From Acanthornis magna (taxonomy: Eukaryota; Chordata; Aves; Passeriformes; Acanthizidae): DNA of 64,000 nt. Below, in pieces: positions 1 to 9,860 of the stretch. Each line of letters starts with the position of its first letter. Positions within the stretch are counted from its first letter, which is position 1. The position numbers and the translations under genes are program-made. The stretch is from contig JAWUZG010000032.1 of the NCBI GenBank assembly GCA_036785705.1, positions 17,045,501 to 17,109,500 of the forward strand, given 5' to 3'. The notes beneath the pieces were generated by a model. That model was not told the origin of the DNA and did no database searches. It saw only the letters and a list, made by a program, of their open reading frames with translations.

Positions 1-640
1 TTCTTAGAAGAATCTATGAAATCAGTCAAGAGGCATTTCAGGAGCAAAATTTGCCCTGCTAAGAAAGGTGAATAAAGTTTCAGTGGTGGCTGGCTGGTTT
101 CTGTGAAAGGTAATTTGCTCCACAAGGAGCAATTTAGAAGACCCAGTAGTAACAGTACTGTTGATCTGTAGTAAAATGGTAAAACGAGCAAGCTCAAGTG
201 AAATGACTTTTTTATAAGCCAAGGGGTTACTTCTAGACAGTGAGGTTACACTGTACCAGGTTAGTAGTTTAGGTTAAAGCTAAAACTCTGTAGTCTCATC
301 TTTGCATTTCATTATGCCTGTATCTGAATTGCTTTGGCTGCAGCCTGTTGTCCAGCTCACTGCTCCACATCCATTGGCTTCAGGGTTTTGTGATGGGTTC
401 AGTGAGATAGCAGAAAGCACTTGCACTTGCTTGTGGTCATGTCAGAATAGTAAAGTATTAGTACAAGGGGATGATACTGTCTGTGTCATAAGAAGATTAC
501 TATTAGTTTTCACATATATGCTTTTCTGGTTTTATGCTGTGTGAATTCCTGGCAAGTGTCGAAAGCTGCAATGCTATAAAATGTGTATTTGGACCTAATA
601 TTTGAAGAACTTACTTTGTACAAGCTGCTACTTACAATTT
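1..640. other. intergenic, no gene recognised
   Basis: AT-rich sequence without a convincing open frame, splice pattern or repeat. It ends where the CR1 tail begins. Confidence 0.6.
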
Positions 641-1385
641 AGAATCATAGAATATCCTAATCTGGAAGGGACCTATGGGGATCCAACTCCTGGCCCTGCA
701 CAGGACAGCTCCAAGGATCCCACCACGAGCCTGAGAACATTGTCCAAACACTTCTTGATCTCTGTCAAGCTTGGTGCTGTGACCACTTCCCTGGGGAGCC
801 TGTTCCAGTAGCCAAGCACACTCTGAACAAAGAACCTTTTTCTAATATCCAGCCTAAACCTCCCCTGACACAGCTTCAGGCCATTCCCTTGGGTCCTGTC
901 ACTGGGCACCATAAAGAATAGATCAATGTCTGCCCCTCCTCTTCCTCTCATGAGGAGCTTGTAACCGCAATGAGGTCTCCCCTCAGTCTCCTACAGGCTG
1001 AACAGACCAAGTGACCTCAGCAACTCTTCATTCGGCTTCCACTCAAGGCCCTTCACCATCATCATAGCCCTCCTCTGGACATTCTCTAAGCCTAATATCT
1101 TATATTGTGGCACCCAAAACTGGCCCCAGCACTCAAGGTGAGGCTGTCCCAGTGCAGAGCAGAGCAGGACAATCCCCTCCCTTGCCCGGCTGGCGATGCT
1201 GTGCCTGATGCCCCCAGGACACACTTAGCCATCCTGGCTGCCAGGGCACTGCTGGCTCATGTTCAACTTGCCATCAACCAGGACCTCCAGGTCCCTTTCC
1301 CTGGCACTTCTTTCCAGCATCTCATTCCCCAGACCGTCCATACATCCAGGGTTGCCCCATCCCAGGTGCAGAATCCTGCTCTCAT
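641..1385 (-). mobile_element. CR1 LINE, 5'-truncated, 3' end retained
   Basis: On the + strand it begins with the reverse complement of the CR1 tail (agaatcatagaat). It then runs through familiar CR1 3' sequence: 'ggaagggacc', 'cctgttccagtagcc', 'cctcctctggac', 'ccccatcccaggtgcagaatcc'. It is therefore a minus-strand insertion with its 3' end at 641. The copy stops near 1385, where CR1-like sequence gives out, as expected for 5' truncation during target-primed reverse transcription. Short open frames inside it are broken remains of the ORF2 C-terminus and 3' UTR. I could not identify target-site duplications. The left edge is firm, the right edge is within about 20 bp. Confidence 0.92.
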
Positions 1386-4300
1386 ACACAAGACAGAATG
1401 AATACCCCATACTGGATTTGGATACTGGGGTTTATTGAATAACTACCAGGACTAGACCTTTCAGCTTCCTTGGTTGTGATCAGCTCCTGCGCCAGCACCA
1501 TGTTCCTTGGGTCTCTGCTTCCGAGCAGGGAGGCCACTCCTGGTCCAGGAAAGTCAGGCGTAAAGATGTGCTATATCCCATTGTTCTGCTTCTCACAGTT
1601 GCCTATTCCAGTCACTGCTGGCCAAGGTCCCATCTCTCCCATCTGCAGGATATATTCCCTCCCAACACATCCACACACAGAGCCTGTCATTCACACTGTA
1701 AGCTGACGCTTGTAGCGAGGGAGTGTCCTGAGCCACCACGGATCTTGTTTATTTCCAAATGCAAAGGACTACGCCACGATCCCCTGCCCCCGCCCTCCTT
1801 CCCTTCCACACACAATTAATTATATGGTCCATTAACAAGCTTGTATGGGCAGTCCTTTAACAGCATCAATTACTCTGCTGCTAAAGCAGAAATGCAACAA
1901 ATTGTCCCTGAACAGTCCACTGTCACTTGCCCTGTCCCCTGAGAAAACCAAAACCTTAAACCAGGTTGCTCTGAGGGCAGAGTGAGGGAGGCAGCCTGTG
2001 GCTCTGGTGCTGTGACCTGCCAAGGGGGACAAGGGGTGGGACAGAAACCTGCTTGGGAGCTGCTTCTGCGGTGAGCGGCAGAGCTCATTCTCTGACAGGA
2101 TGGACACATCACAGGTGCTGCAGCTCTTGCCCCTTTTTCAAGTTTTCACATCCAGCAGAGGTGAAGAGGCTGCTCCTGAGAAACACCTGGGCACTGTGGA
2201 AGCTGCTGGAGATGTCAGGTGAACAACATCTGCTGAGGGAGCCCAGAGCACCCAGGCCTGAGTCAAAGGTCTGAGACAGCTGAAACAGCAAGGAAAAGCC
2301 TTGGGGACTTGGTGACCAGATTTGGAAAGGAGAGACAGGAAAATAAAATGTCAATGACACGTACATGAGAATATATGGATGAGAAAGGCCTGTGGAGGTA
2401 TGGGTGGTTTGGATGAATATTTACACAGCTCTCGTGAGTGGAAACTGTAGCCCCACTGCCCCACAGCATTTGTTTGTAATGTGTGCTTAAAGCACACGTC
2501 TGCTGTGTTAGGCTGAGGCTAGAGGAAAGGTGCTGTAGCCACCTCATCTGCTGCAGGGCAGGGCTCTGAAGCCGTCTCCAAACAGGGAGACACACAGCTG
2601 GTGCGAGAGAGAAGGATGCGATGATACATTGGAGTTAATTCCAGATTGGAGATAATTCCAGAGAAGAGGTGGGGCTGCTGTCTTTTGGAAACTGGCCACT
2701 GGTTGGTGGAAATATCTTTAGGGAGAAGAGTCTGAAACAGATATCACTCATGTCCCTTACAGAATGGAAGAAAAGGGCCAGAAGTTCCACAAGAAGAGAA
2801 GAAAACATGAGTATTTGGAATTTCCATAAAATTTAGGCCTTGGCCTGGGCAGGACTAGGCAATAGAAGGCCTTAATTTCAGCAATTCAGCTCTGGTGGCT
2901 CCAATGTCTCACAAAATCCCTTTTTGACAGCTCACCTTCCTTTTTTAAACCTTGTTTTTCACAGATACGAGTTCTGAATGGGCTGGGGGGTGGTTCTTCA
3001 GCCCACCTGCTGAAGGGTTACTGTGCTGAAAGCCTGTGTTTCTAACTCAAGACTCCAGTCACAGTTCCTGTGGCCTCCATTTTCAAAGGCTCAGTCTAAC
3101 CCATCCTAAATTAACTCACCAGGCAACAGAGTATGAAATCGGACATGACCGATCGATCCTTGAGCATTGATTCAAAGCGAAACTAATGGAATGTAAAGAA
3201 AATGTAAGACCCTATTGTACTGTAAAGGCTACCTATTTAGCCATTTTACAAAATAAAATTTCATTTAGGAGCTGGGTGGAGGCATAAAGTTTGAAGAACT
3301 GAGTAAAACAAGGCATAGGGACTTCACAAACTGCTGCCATACAGATTGAGCCTTGGGGGAATGGCTTTGTTAGATGCCACTGACTAAAATAATTGCATGA
3401 TAATTTTGGCTAGAGGCACCATCCTATCATCTGATGATTTTTAAACCGTGCATGAATAGTTTAGACAGAGTGATCTTGCCATCCAGCTACACAGAACCGA
3501 GAAGCCCGTTCAGTGCACCACGTCTATGCTTTGGCTCTTGGGGAAAAGAAAAAAAAGAAAAAAAAAAGAGATGTCCTAGCGCTATCGAAGAAAGGTCTCT
3601 GAGAAACAACAACAAACAGTGCTGCATGCTCCTTCTGCAATGCTCTAAGAGACTAACCAAGGGCTTTCTCCTAAGGTAAGTGGCAGAAAAATAATTCTTC
3701 CTAAGGCAGTATGGAGCAGGCAGGTCCCTGTCTGACTTGAAGCAATGCAAATTAAACATATGAGTACTTGCATCTTAACATTTAACTTCTTCTGACGAGA
3801 AATTTAAAGTTTAACAGTGCTTTTCCACACCTCAACTGATGAAAACCTGGCATAAATGTAATATAGAACTGATTTGAATAGTGGCAAATGACCAGATGAA
3901 TTTTAAAGAAGTAACAAAATCAAAGAATAAAGGAACTTCCTCCAAGAGAACTGGTGGATTTCCATCTGGTTCTAACTGATTATATGCATGAGTTTTTATT
4001 TTTTGAAATAACCATATAAAATACTTGGGCAGACACAAAGGTAGTGAGATAGTATAACGAGAAATGTCTCAGGTATGTACTTCTATACTAAAAATCGTGT
4101 ATTTCTAGTCTACAACACTAGTAGTATAGAGTAGGCTGTACTACCAGAGTTTATAGTCTACTAGTATACTGGAAATAACAATATCATTGATATTTGAGAT
4201 TACTCTCTTACAGTAAACTGAAATAACTCTGTTACACAGAACTCAAGACCAGGGGAAGGGAAAAAATTGGAAAAATTCGAAGCACATTGCTATGACAAGG

Positions 4301-6523
4301 CTGTGAAGTAGTTTGGGCTGATTTCTTAGAAACTCTGGCTTTTGTGGCTCTAAACTAACTTCTTTATTTTATACACAACATTCACTGTGCCAATATTTAT
4401 ACTGTGGTTCTACCAGTGCAGAGCTGAGGGAAGTGTCCTGGTATCAAAGGCTCACTTAGAGGGTGAATTATACCGTTCCTACAATTACATTACTCTCCTC
4501 TGCTGGCTTTTATGATGCAAAGGTGAGGATCTAGTTACTTAAATACTGATAGAAACAACTTAAGAAACAAAACTCTGCAGAGCCAGAGTGATATGTTTAT
4601 ACACCTCTCTTGCCCCGAATACTTACATCCACTTTCTGTCCCAGAACAGACAATGACAGTGCCTATTGCTAGAGGAATGTTAGCATTTCATCTTTGGGAT
4701 TAAAACATATCTCCTTTCCCCTTTTATTCCTGAATTTACATTGTAGCATCACACTTGCGGTTTTGTTGTTTTGTTGGGTTTTTTTGCTGAGTCTATCAAT
4801 TTCCATGAGGGATCAGCCATTAGCAAGGCAGCAAATACACCTAAAGCTCCTTTGCTTAACTGTTTCATTGGACTACAAAAATTATTTCTGCCTTTTTGTT
4901 TTCTTCATGTGTCTTGTTTCAGTGATGTAAGTGGGAGGGAAGGAGTGGGGAAACAAGATATTCTGGGTGCATTACAGCACGTAAGAAATTGCTTGACTGG
5001 ATTTGTTTCCTTAGCCAGTTCCATGTGTGAAAAGGGACATTCATTGTGAAAATTCAAATTGGCACAGAAAAAATAATGCCAGAAATTTAATAATAAAATC
5101 TGTAGGATGCCTATGCTGAGAATTACTTCACTGCTGGTTCCAACTGAAAATCTTTATTTGCAGTGTGGATAAATACAGCCTTGAAGCAGAATTTAACTAT
5201 ATGGGATCATATCATAAAGCAAGCTGTATTAACAATGGTGATATCACCCAGCTATGCTTTCATTTAAATACATGCAAGATTTTGGCCACATCAACCAGCC
5301 ACTTTCAAAAGAAAGCTTAGAAACTGTACTTTACTAAAGGTTGTGGTTTAGTGGAATTTGGGAAGTTTTGAAAGTATAGTAGCATAAAAAAATTAAAGTG
5401 CAAACCCTAAGGTAAATATTATCTCAGTTGCTTTCAATAATTTATTGTCATATTACTAGAAATGGTTCCAGGGACACAACACCAAACATATTGTTCATTC
5501 ACAAATAAATAGTAAAATATCTTACATTTCAATTCCCTACATTACCTGAAGCTCCAAAATAGTTTCAAACGAAGCTTGTAAATCAAGTATCTGGTAGCAG
5601 AACATAGACCAATTTGCTTCTGAATCAAAGATTTTCTGGGAAAGATGTAGTTAAAAAGATTTTCACACACTCACTGTTAAAAGCCTCCACATTGTTCCAT
5701 TATGTAATCCCTGATTTCATTATCTCATATGTTAAAATTTATAATTAAGACGAAGTCTTGGTGGTTCAGTAAAACTTGATGCATAAAAATAAAGGTGTTA
5801 ACCCTAGGAGCATCCAGTTTATTGATATTATGCTAGAACTGAGACTGCAAATGTACAGCTATGTGTAAATCAGCTACATATTTGTAGTTTTAGGAAGCCA
5901 AAAGGGAAACTTGTGAATTTTTACCATGGTAGATGGGAAAATACTGGATAGATGGCACTAATATTGCTACTACTTTGGGGTAAAAAATTAAACTTTTTCC
6001 TTAGTCACAGTTATAGGACACTGCTCAAAACTTTATCCAACAAATTAAAGCCAAGAACATTATCTATTTTGGCAAAACTACGGCAAATCCGTAGTCAGTG
6101 TGGAATGGAGTGGGTATAGAATTAAACTGTAGCTGGCAAAGGATTTGCAAAATGGGAAAAAATGCATCTTCATTTCTAGTGGGAAGAAAATAATATAAAA
6201 CTATGGGCAGTTATGAAGTTCTGTGGTTTACAGCTGAAATCAATCTCTCTTAATTTTAAAATAATCTCACATTAGCATCTTTGACCAGTAATCATGAAGT
6301 TTGAATTCATTTAAAGACCCAGTAAGTACAAAATAATGATGAACTTCTATGAGCTCTCCTGCTATCAGAAGAATGTGATAAGAATGCGAAAGACATTCAT
6401 TACAACAAAAAAAAAAAAACCAAAACAACAAAAAAACCCCCAACCAACCAACCAAAAAAACCCCTAAAAAAACCTAAAATAAAAATGGTCATTTCCAAAA
6501 GAAATCCATCATTGTATGAAAAT

Positions 6524-6526
<3 letters not shown>
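1386..6526. other. non-coding flank upstream of GJA10
   Basis: No coding exon recognised. 1400-1830 carries an AATAAA on the minus strand (near 1430) beside the CR1 break, and could be unclassified repeat, but I see no clear LTR ends. 3541-3570 is a purine-rich run. 3100-6400 is AT-rich and unremarkable. The acceptor at 6556-6558 implies that a 5' untranslated exon of GJA10 lies somewhere to the left, but I cannot place it from sequence alone. Confidence 0.5.
6404..6486. repeat. A-rich low-complexity tract
   Basis: About 80 bp made of A runs interrupted by CC and CAACC groups, including a short (CCAA)n stretch near 6440. It lies about 40 bp before the T29 tract, so the two could pair in a transcript as a loose A/U hairpin just before the splice acceptor. 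Confidence 0.8.
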
Positions 6527-6555
<29 letters not shown>

Positions 6556-6558
6556 CAG
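6527..6558 (+). promoter_or_regulatory. GJA10: polypyrimidine tract (T29) and 3' splice acceptor of GJA10 coding exon
   Basis: Twenty-nine consecutive T (6527-6555) are followed by CAG (6556-6558), 16 nt before the connexin start codon. This is a textbook acceptor, except that the tract is an uninterrupted homopolymer. Connexin genes typically have a 5' untranslated exon spliced to a main coding exon, so an acceptor at this place is expected. The upstream in-frame extension through the T run (poly-Phe) is therefore intron and not protein. Confidence 0.8.
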
Positions 6559-6560
6559 AC

Positions 6561-6572
6561 ATGAACTTCTGA
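6561..6572 (+). promoter_or_regulatory. 4-codon upstream ORF (Met-Asn-Phe-stop)
   Basis: The exon opens with an ATG two bases after the acceptor. It reads Met-Asn-Phe-TGA and stops 2 nt before the connexin ATG at 6575. The main ATG has a strong context (A at -3, G at +4); the upstream ATG has C at -3 if the sequence is read contiguously, but its true context depends on the upstream exon. A ribosome that used it would have to reinitiate at very short range or be bypassed by leaky scanning. Confidence 0.5.
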
Positions 6573-6574
6573 CC

Positions 6575-8152
6575 ATGGGGGACTGGAACTTGTTGGGCAG
6601 CATCCTTGAAGAAGTGCACATCCACTCCACCATAGTCGGCAAAATCTGGCTCACAATCCTGTTCATATTCCGGATGCTGGTGCTGGGAGTGGCTGCTGAA
6701 GATGTCTGGGACGATGAGCAGTCGGAGTTCATCTGCAACACAGAGCAACCCGGCTGCAACAATATCTGTTATGACAAAGCCTTCCCCATCTCTTTGATCA
6801 GATACTGGGTGCTGCAGATCATATTTGTCTCCTCCCCATCCTTGGTGTACATGGGCCACGCGCTCTACAGGTTAAGGGCGCTGGAGAAAGAGCGACAGAA
6901 CAGGAAAGCTCACCTGCGGGCTCAGCTCGAGGACCTGGAGCCCATGCTCGAGGAGCACAGGAGAGTGGAGAGAGAACTGCGTAAGCTGGAGGAACAGAAG
7001 AAAGTGAATAAGGCACCCCTGAGAGGGTCCCTGCTGCGCACCTATGTCCTACATATCCTGACCCGGTCAGTGTTTGAAGTGGGCTTTATGATAGGTCAGT
7101 ATCTTTTATACGGGTTTCACATGTCCCCCCTTTACAAATGCACTCGGCCCCCTTGCCCTAACACGGTGGATTGTTTTGTGTCCCGACCCACAGAGAAGAC
7201 CATCTTTATGGTTTTCATGAACAGCATCGCCGCCGTCTCCCTCTTCCTCAATATCCTCGAAATCGCCCACCTGGGCATCAAGAAGATCCAGAAGAGCCTC
7301 TGCGGGCAGCCGCAGTGGCCGGCGGGCCCCGCCGAGGAGGTGCCCAGCGTGTACAACTCCAAGAAGAGCTCGGTGGTGCCGCCGCCGCCCTGCCTGGCCA
7401 GCAACGCGTCCCCGCCGCGCCCCGCGCCCGCCCCGCTGCCGCCGCCGCCGCCCGCGCCCGCCGCGCCCGCGCCGCCCCCGGCCCGGCAGCACCGCGGGCA
7501 GCTCCGGGGCACGCCGCCGCCGCGCCGCCGGCACCACGGACAGCACCAGCCGCCCTCCTCCAGCAGCGAGGAGGCGCCGCGGGCCGCCCCGGCGGGCGGC
7601 GGGCCGGGGGCGGCGGGAGCGGCCGCCGCCGCCCGCCGAACGCCCCGCAGGCACAGCCGGGTGAGCGCCTGCCGGGATCTGGACGAGGAGCGCGGCGACT
7701 CCCCGGACAGCGGGCACTGCCCGGGCACCCGCAAGTCCAGCTTCCTCTCCCGCGTCCTCACCGGGAGCCGGGCGGGCAGCGACAGCGAGAGCACCGCGTC
7801 CCGCGGCGGCTCCGGCCCCGGCCCCGGCCTCGGCCCCGGCTCCGGCTCCGGCTCCGGCTCGGAGGGGAAGCGCCGCTCGGAGGGCGCGCTCAGCCCGCCG
7901 CCCGCCGCCGCCTCGGGACGCCGCGTGTCCATGGCAAGTAGCGCCCGGGGCAGCCCGCGGGAGGGGGGCGGCGGGGGCAGCCGGCAGCCTGGGCCGGCCC
8001 TGGGGAGGAGGGGGCGAGCCAGGGGGCAGGAAGGCTCGGGCAGGACTTCCAACGCAGCCCCGGCGCCTCGCGGCCTCCCGGACAAAGCCAAGCTCCCAAA
8101 CGCTCGGCCTCCTTCTGCAGTGAAAGCAGGAACACCGCCAGGGTATTGCTGA
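6575..8152 (+). CDS. GJA10: gap junction alpha-10 protein (connexin 62/57 orthologue), main coding exon
   Basis: Connexin, a four-pass membrane protein whose hexamers (connexons) dock between cells to form gap junctions; GJA10 is used by retinal horizontal cells. The frame reads 525 residues from MGDWNLLG, the start typical of alpha connexins. Approximate order: N-terminal helix 1-20, TM1 21-42, first extracellular loop with C54-X6-C61-X3-C65, TM2 76-98, charged cytoplasmic loop 99-152, TM3 153-177, second extracellular loop with C189-X4-C194-X5-C200, TM4 207-231, long cytoplasmic tail. The core matches human GJA10 closely by memory ([21 protein letters not shown]), as does the tail motif [11 protein letters not shown] (385-395). 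The tail 245-525 is strongly Pro/Ala/Gly/Ser-rich and GC-rich, unlike the AT-richer core. The start was chosen at 6575 because upstream frame is intronic. The last ~72 codons may be intron read-through: ATG at codon 453 is followed by GCAAGT, a possible GC splice donor. The convergent neighbour BACH2 supports the assignment. Confidence 0.93.
   Translation: MGDWNLLGSILEEVHIHSTIVGKIWLTILFIFRMLVLGVAAEDVWDDEQSEFICNTEQPGCNNICYDKAFPISLIRYWVLQIIFVSSPSLVYMGHALYRLRALEKERQNRKAHLRAQLEDLEPMLEEHRRVERELRKLEEQKKVNKAPLRGSLLRTYVLHILTRSVFEVGFMIGQYLLYGFHMSPLYKCTRPPCPNTVDCFVSRPTEKTIFMVFMNSIAAVSLFLNILEIAHLGIKKIQKSLCGQPQWPAGPAEEVPSVYNSKKSSVVPPPPCLASNASPPRPAPAPLPPPPPAPAAPAPPPARQHRGQLRGTPPPRRRHHGQHQPPSSSSEEAPRAAPAGGGPGAAGAAAAARRTPRRHSRVSACRDLDEERGDSPDSGHCPGTRKSSFLSRVLTGSRAGSDSESTASRGGSGPGPGLGPGSGSGSGSEGKRRSEGALSPPPAAASGRRVSMASSARGSPREGGGGGSRQPGPALGRRGRARGQEGSGRTSNAAPAPRGLPDKAKLPNARPPSAVKAGTPPGYC
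7808..7861 (+). repeat. GJA10: GGCYCC hexanucleotide repeat, nine units, in GJA10
   Basis: Nine in-frame hexamers (GGCTCC, GGCCCC and one-base variants) encode alternating Gly-Ser, Gly-Pro and Gly-Leu pairs in the cytoplasmic tail. The perfect six-base period suggests replication slippage. The minus strand has regularly spaced G runs that could fold. Confidence 0.9.
7934..7939 (+). promoter_or_regulatory. GJA10: possible GC-type splice donor in GJA10 tail
   Basis: After RRVSM (ending at 7933) comes GCAAGT. This fits the GC-AG donor consensus except for the exon side, which is TG rather than AG. In human GJA10, as I recall it, the equivalent ATG (in HRTSM) is followed by GTAAGA, and mouse Cx57 splices its last few residues from a separate exon. 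If used here, the protein would be 453 residues plus a short final exon that I cannot place. Confidence 0.4.
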
Positions 8153-8700
8153 GTCCCGAGGAGCTCTAAGTCACCGAATCCCAGCTTCTTTATACTCATT
8201 CCATCATCCCAACGAGCTCGAAGAGGATTGTCCCAGGGAAAACTTCTGCAGCTCCAGCCACTGTAAGAAAGAGAAGTCTCGAATGCATTGAGTTAAATGA
8301 GACAACTTCTCTCAGTTTCAGGAAGTTTGTCCCAGAGGCGACCTCCAAAATGAATAATTGTTCAATGAATAAATCAAAAGCTCTACATATACATATAATC
8401 AAAAGCCCCACCAAATAATTGCAATGCCAGAGCCAACGACTACAGAATTGCTTTTTCAGCAGCTCTTCCTTTTCTTTGGCCACATGCTCTAGGCTTGTTT
8501 ACAGTCATAATGTTGACAAGACGGAGTGCTTGCATTCAAGAATCAACAAGGCTTTCTTAAAAGTTATTCGAATTCTGATTGCCTCAGATCACAGGTTTTG
8601 TCCTTTGAGAGCTTAGAGGCTCCTTTACAATTGCTTGCAGTAGCAAGCCTATAAATACCTTTTTATAGGGCCTGTAATAAACAAGATTACTTTACACAAT
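8153..8700 (+). other. GJA10: probable GJA10 3' UTR or last-intron sequence, with two poly(A) signals
   Basis: AATAAA occurs at 8370-8375 and 8676-8681. The second is followed by T-rich sequence (8720-8775) of the kind found downstream of cleavage sites, so it is the better end for an unspliced GJA10 transcript. An open frame without ATG (8170-8418, 82 codons) lies here and is discussed in the findings. If the GC donor at 7934 is used, this stretch could be partly intronic. Confidence 0.4.
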
Positions 8701-9617
8701 GTTCAAAGTCATAGATTCTGTTCAATTTTTTTTCCTCACTCTTCCTAACCCCCCTTTGCCCCCCCCCTTTTTCCTATATACAAAACAAACAAAACCAACC
8801 AAGTTCAAATCTTTTGTGGTAAGAAACACAGCACACTGTGACACATTGTTCATCCAAAAACTGTTTGTGGGTTCCAGTTTTCATGGGGTTACAGCTCCCA
8901 CAATAAGCCAGTCAACATAAGTCCTGTTAAATTGTCACTTTGGTGCATTTTAACCACTTTCCACTTCAATCTTTCTAATACAAGGAAAGGGCCTAGAGCC
9001 TAATCCGTTGATTTGCTGGGTTTTGATACTCAGACAGAAAGCTCTTAAAAAAGGTGAAATGCAGAAATTATTCAAGCAAGACAAAATTTCAGCAGCACCT
9101 GTTGAGAACTCACCAAAGTTGCTTGGCAGCTTTTCCTGGGTAGTGACAATGACTCTATCTTCCAGGGGAGATCTGCAGAGAAATACAGTCAGTTTGCAAA
9201 GCAATGTCATTACTCTTGAAAGTAACACTTTTCCAGCATGCTGTCTTTGGAGATCATAATGTATAGGACTTGTGCTAGCATTTTAAAATGTGACTCATGT
9301 AGGTATGCTACCTGGTGCTTCCTGCTCACAGCACACAATATTTAAAAGTAAGTGTACTTCTAAATACAATTGAGTCAAGATTTTGGCAAATGCACTTTAT
9401 TCTGGCACTGTTGCAGCCTTTCATGAATGCTGATTTCAATAAACAACTATGCTGGTGCATCATAAATACATTGAACCTGGGCATTAAAACTTGAATACTT
9501 GTCCAGTCTTTATTCCCCAGTGCCAATATTAACTATTTAATCTGGCCAGAGGCACTCAGCATTGGTTTGATTTGTTTTAACTTGATTTCCAGAAGACAAT
9601 CATCACGTATTTTTGAC
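8701..9617. other. intergenic, no gene recognised
   Basis: AT-rich DNA with a C9 run at 8759-8767. No gene-like frame or repeat was recognised. Confidence 0.5.
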
Positions 9618-9860
9618 AGAATCACACAATGATTTGGGTTGGAAGGGACCTTAAAGATCATCCAGTTCCAACCCTCACCCTGTCAAGGGACACTTTCCAC
9701 TAGACCAGGTTACCTAAAGCCCTATCAAGCTTGGCCTTGAACATTGCCAGGGATGGGGTGTTCACAGCTTCTCTGGGTAACCTGTTCCAGCGCCTCACCA
9801 CCCTCCCAGTAAAGAATTTCTTCCTACTAAAGTTATTATCTTTCATTTTAAAGCCATGAT
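9618..9860 (-). mobile_element. CR1 LINE, short 3' fragment
   Basis: It starts with cagaatcacacaatgattt (CR1 tail, reverse complement). It continues with 'ggttggaagggacct', 'tccagttccaaccc', 'ccactagaccaggtt', 'cctgttccagcgcctcacc' and 'gtaaagaatttcttcct'. The CR1 match fades after 'tttaaagccat' near 9855. It is a heavily 5'-truncated minus-strand insertion of about 240 bp. Confidence 0.92.

Larger units (their letters stand above)
7225..8055. other. CpG-dense GC-rich block inside the GJA10 tail
   Basis: From about codon 217 onward the sequence becomes extremely rich in G, C and CpG, then falls back to AT-rich DNA after 8150. It looks like an intragenic CpG island. The composition keeps several frames open on both strands; these are shadows of the connexin frame and not genes. 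Confidence 0.75.

Noticed and set aside
1400..1830. Possible solo LTR next to the first CR1 copy
   Set aside because: An AATAAA on the minus strand and an abrupt junction suggested an LTR, but no TG...CA ends or target duplication could be defined.
6485..6574. 30-residue N-terminal extension of the connexin frame through poly-Phe
   Set aside because: It reads through the polypyrimidine tract and acceptor, and connexins begin MGDW.
7171..7941. 256-codon + frame overlapping GJA10 in another phase
   Set aside because: Arg/Ala/Pro-rich product of reading GC-rich DNA out of frame; it starts inside the connexin core.
7132..8199. Long open frame on the minus strand (355 codons) opposite GJA10
   Set aside because: It is a shadow caused by the high GC content of the connexin tail. 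The + frame has the connexin signature and this one has no recognisable content.
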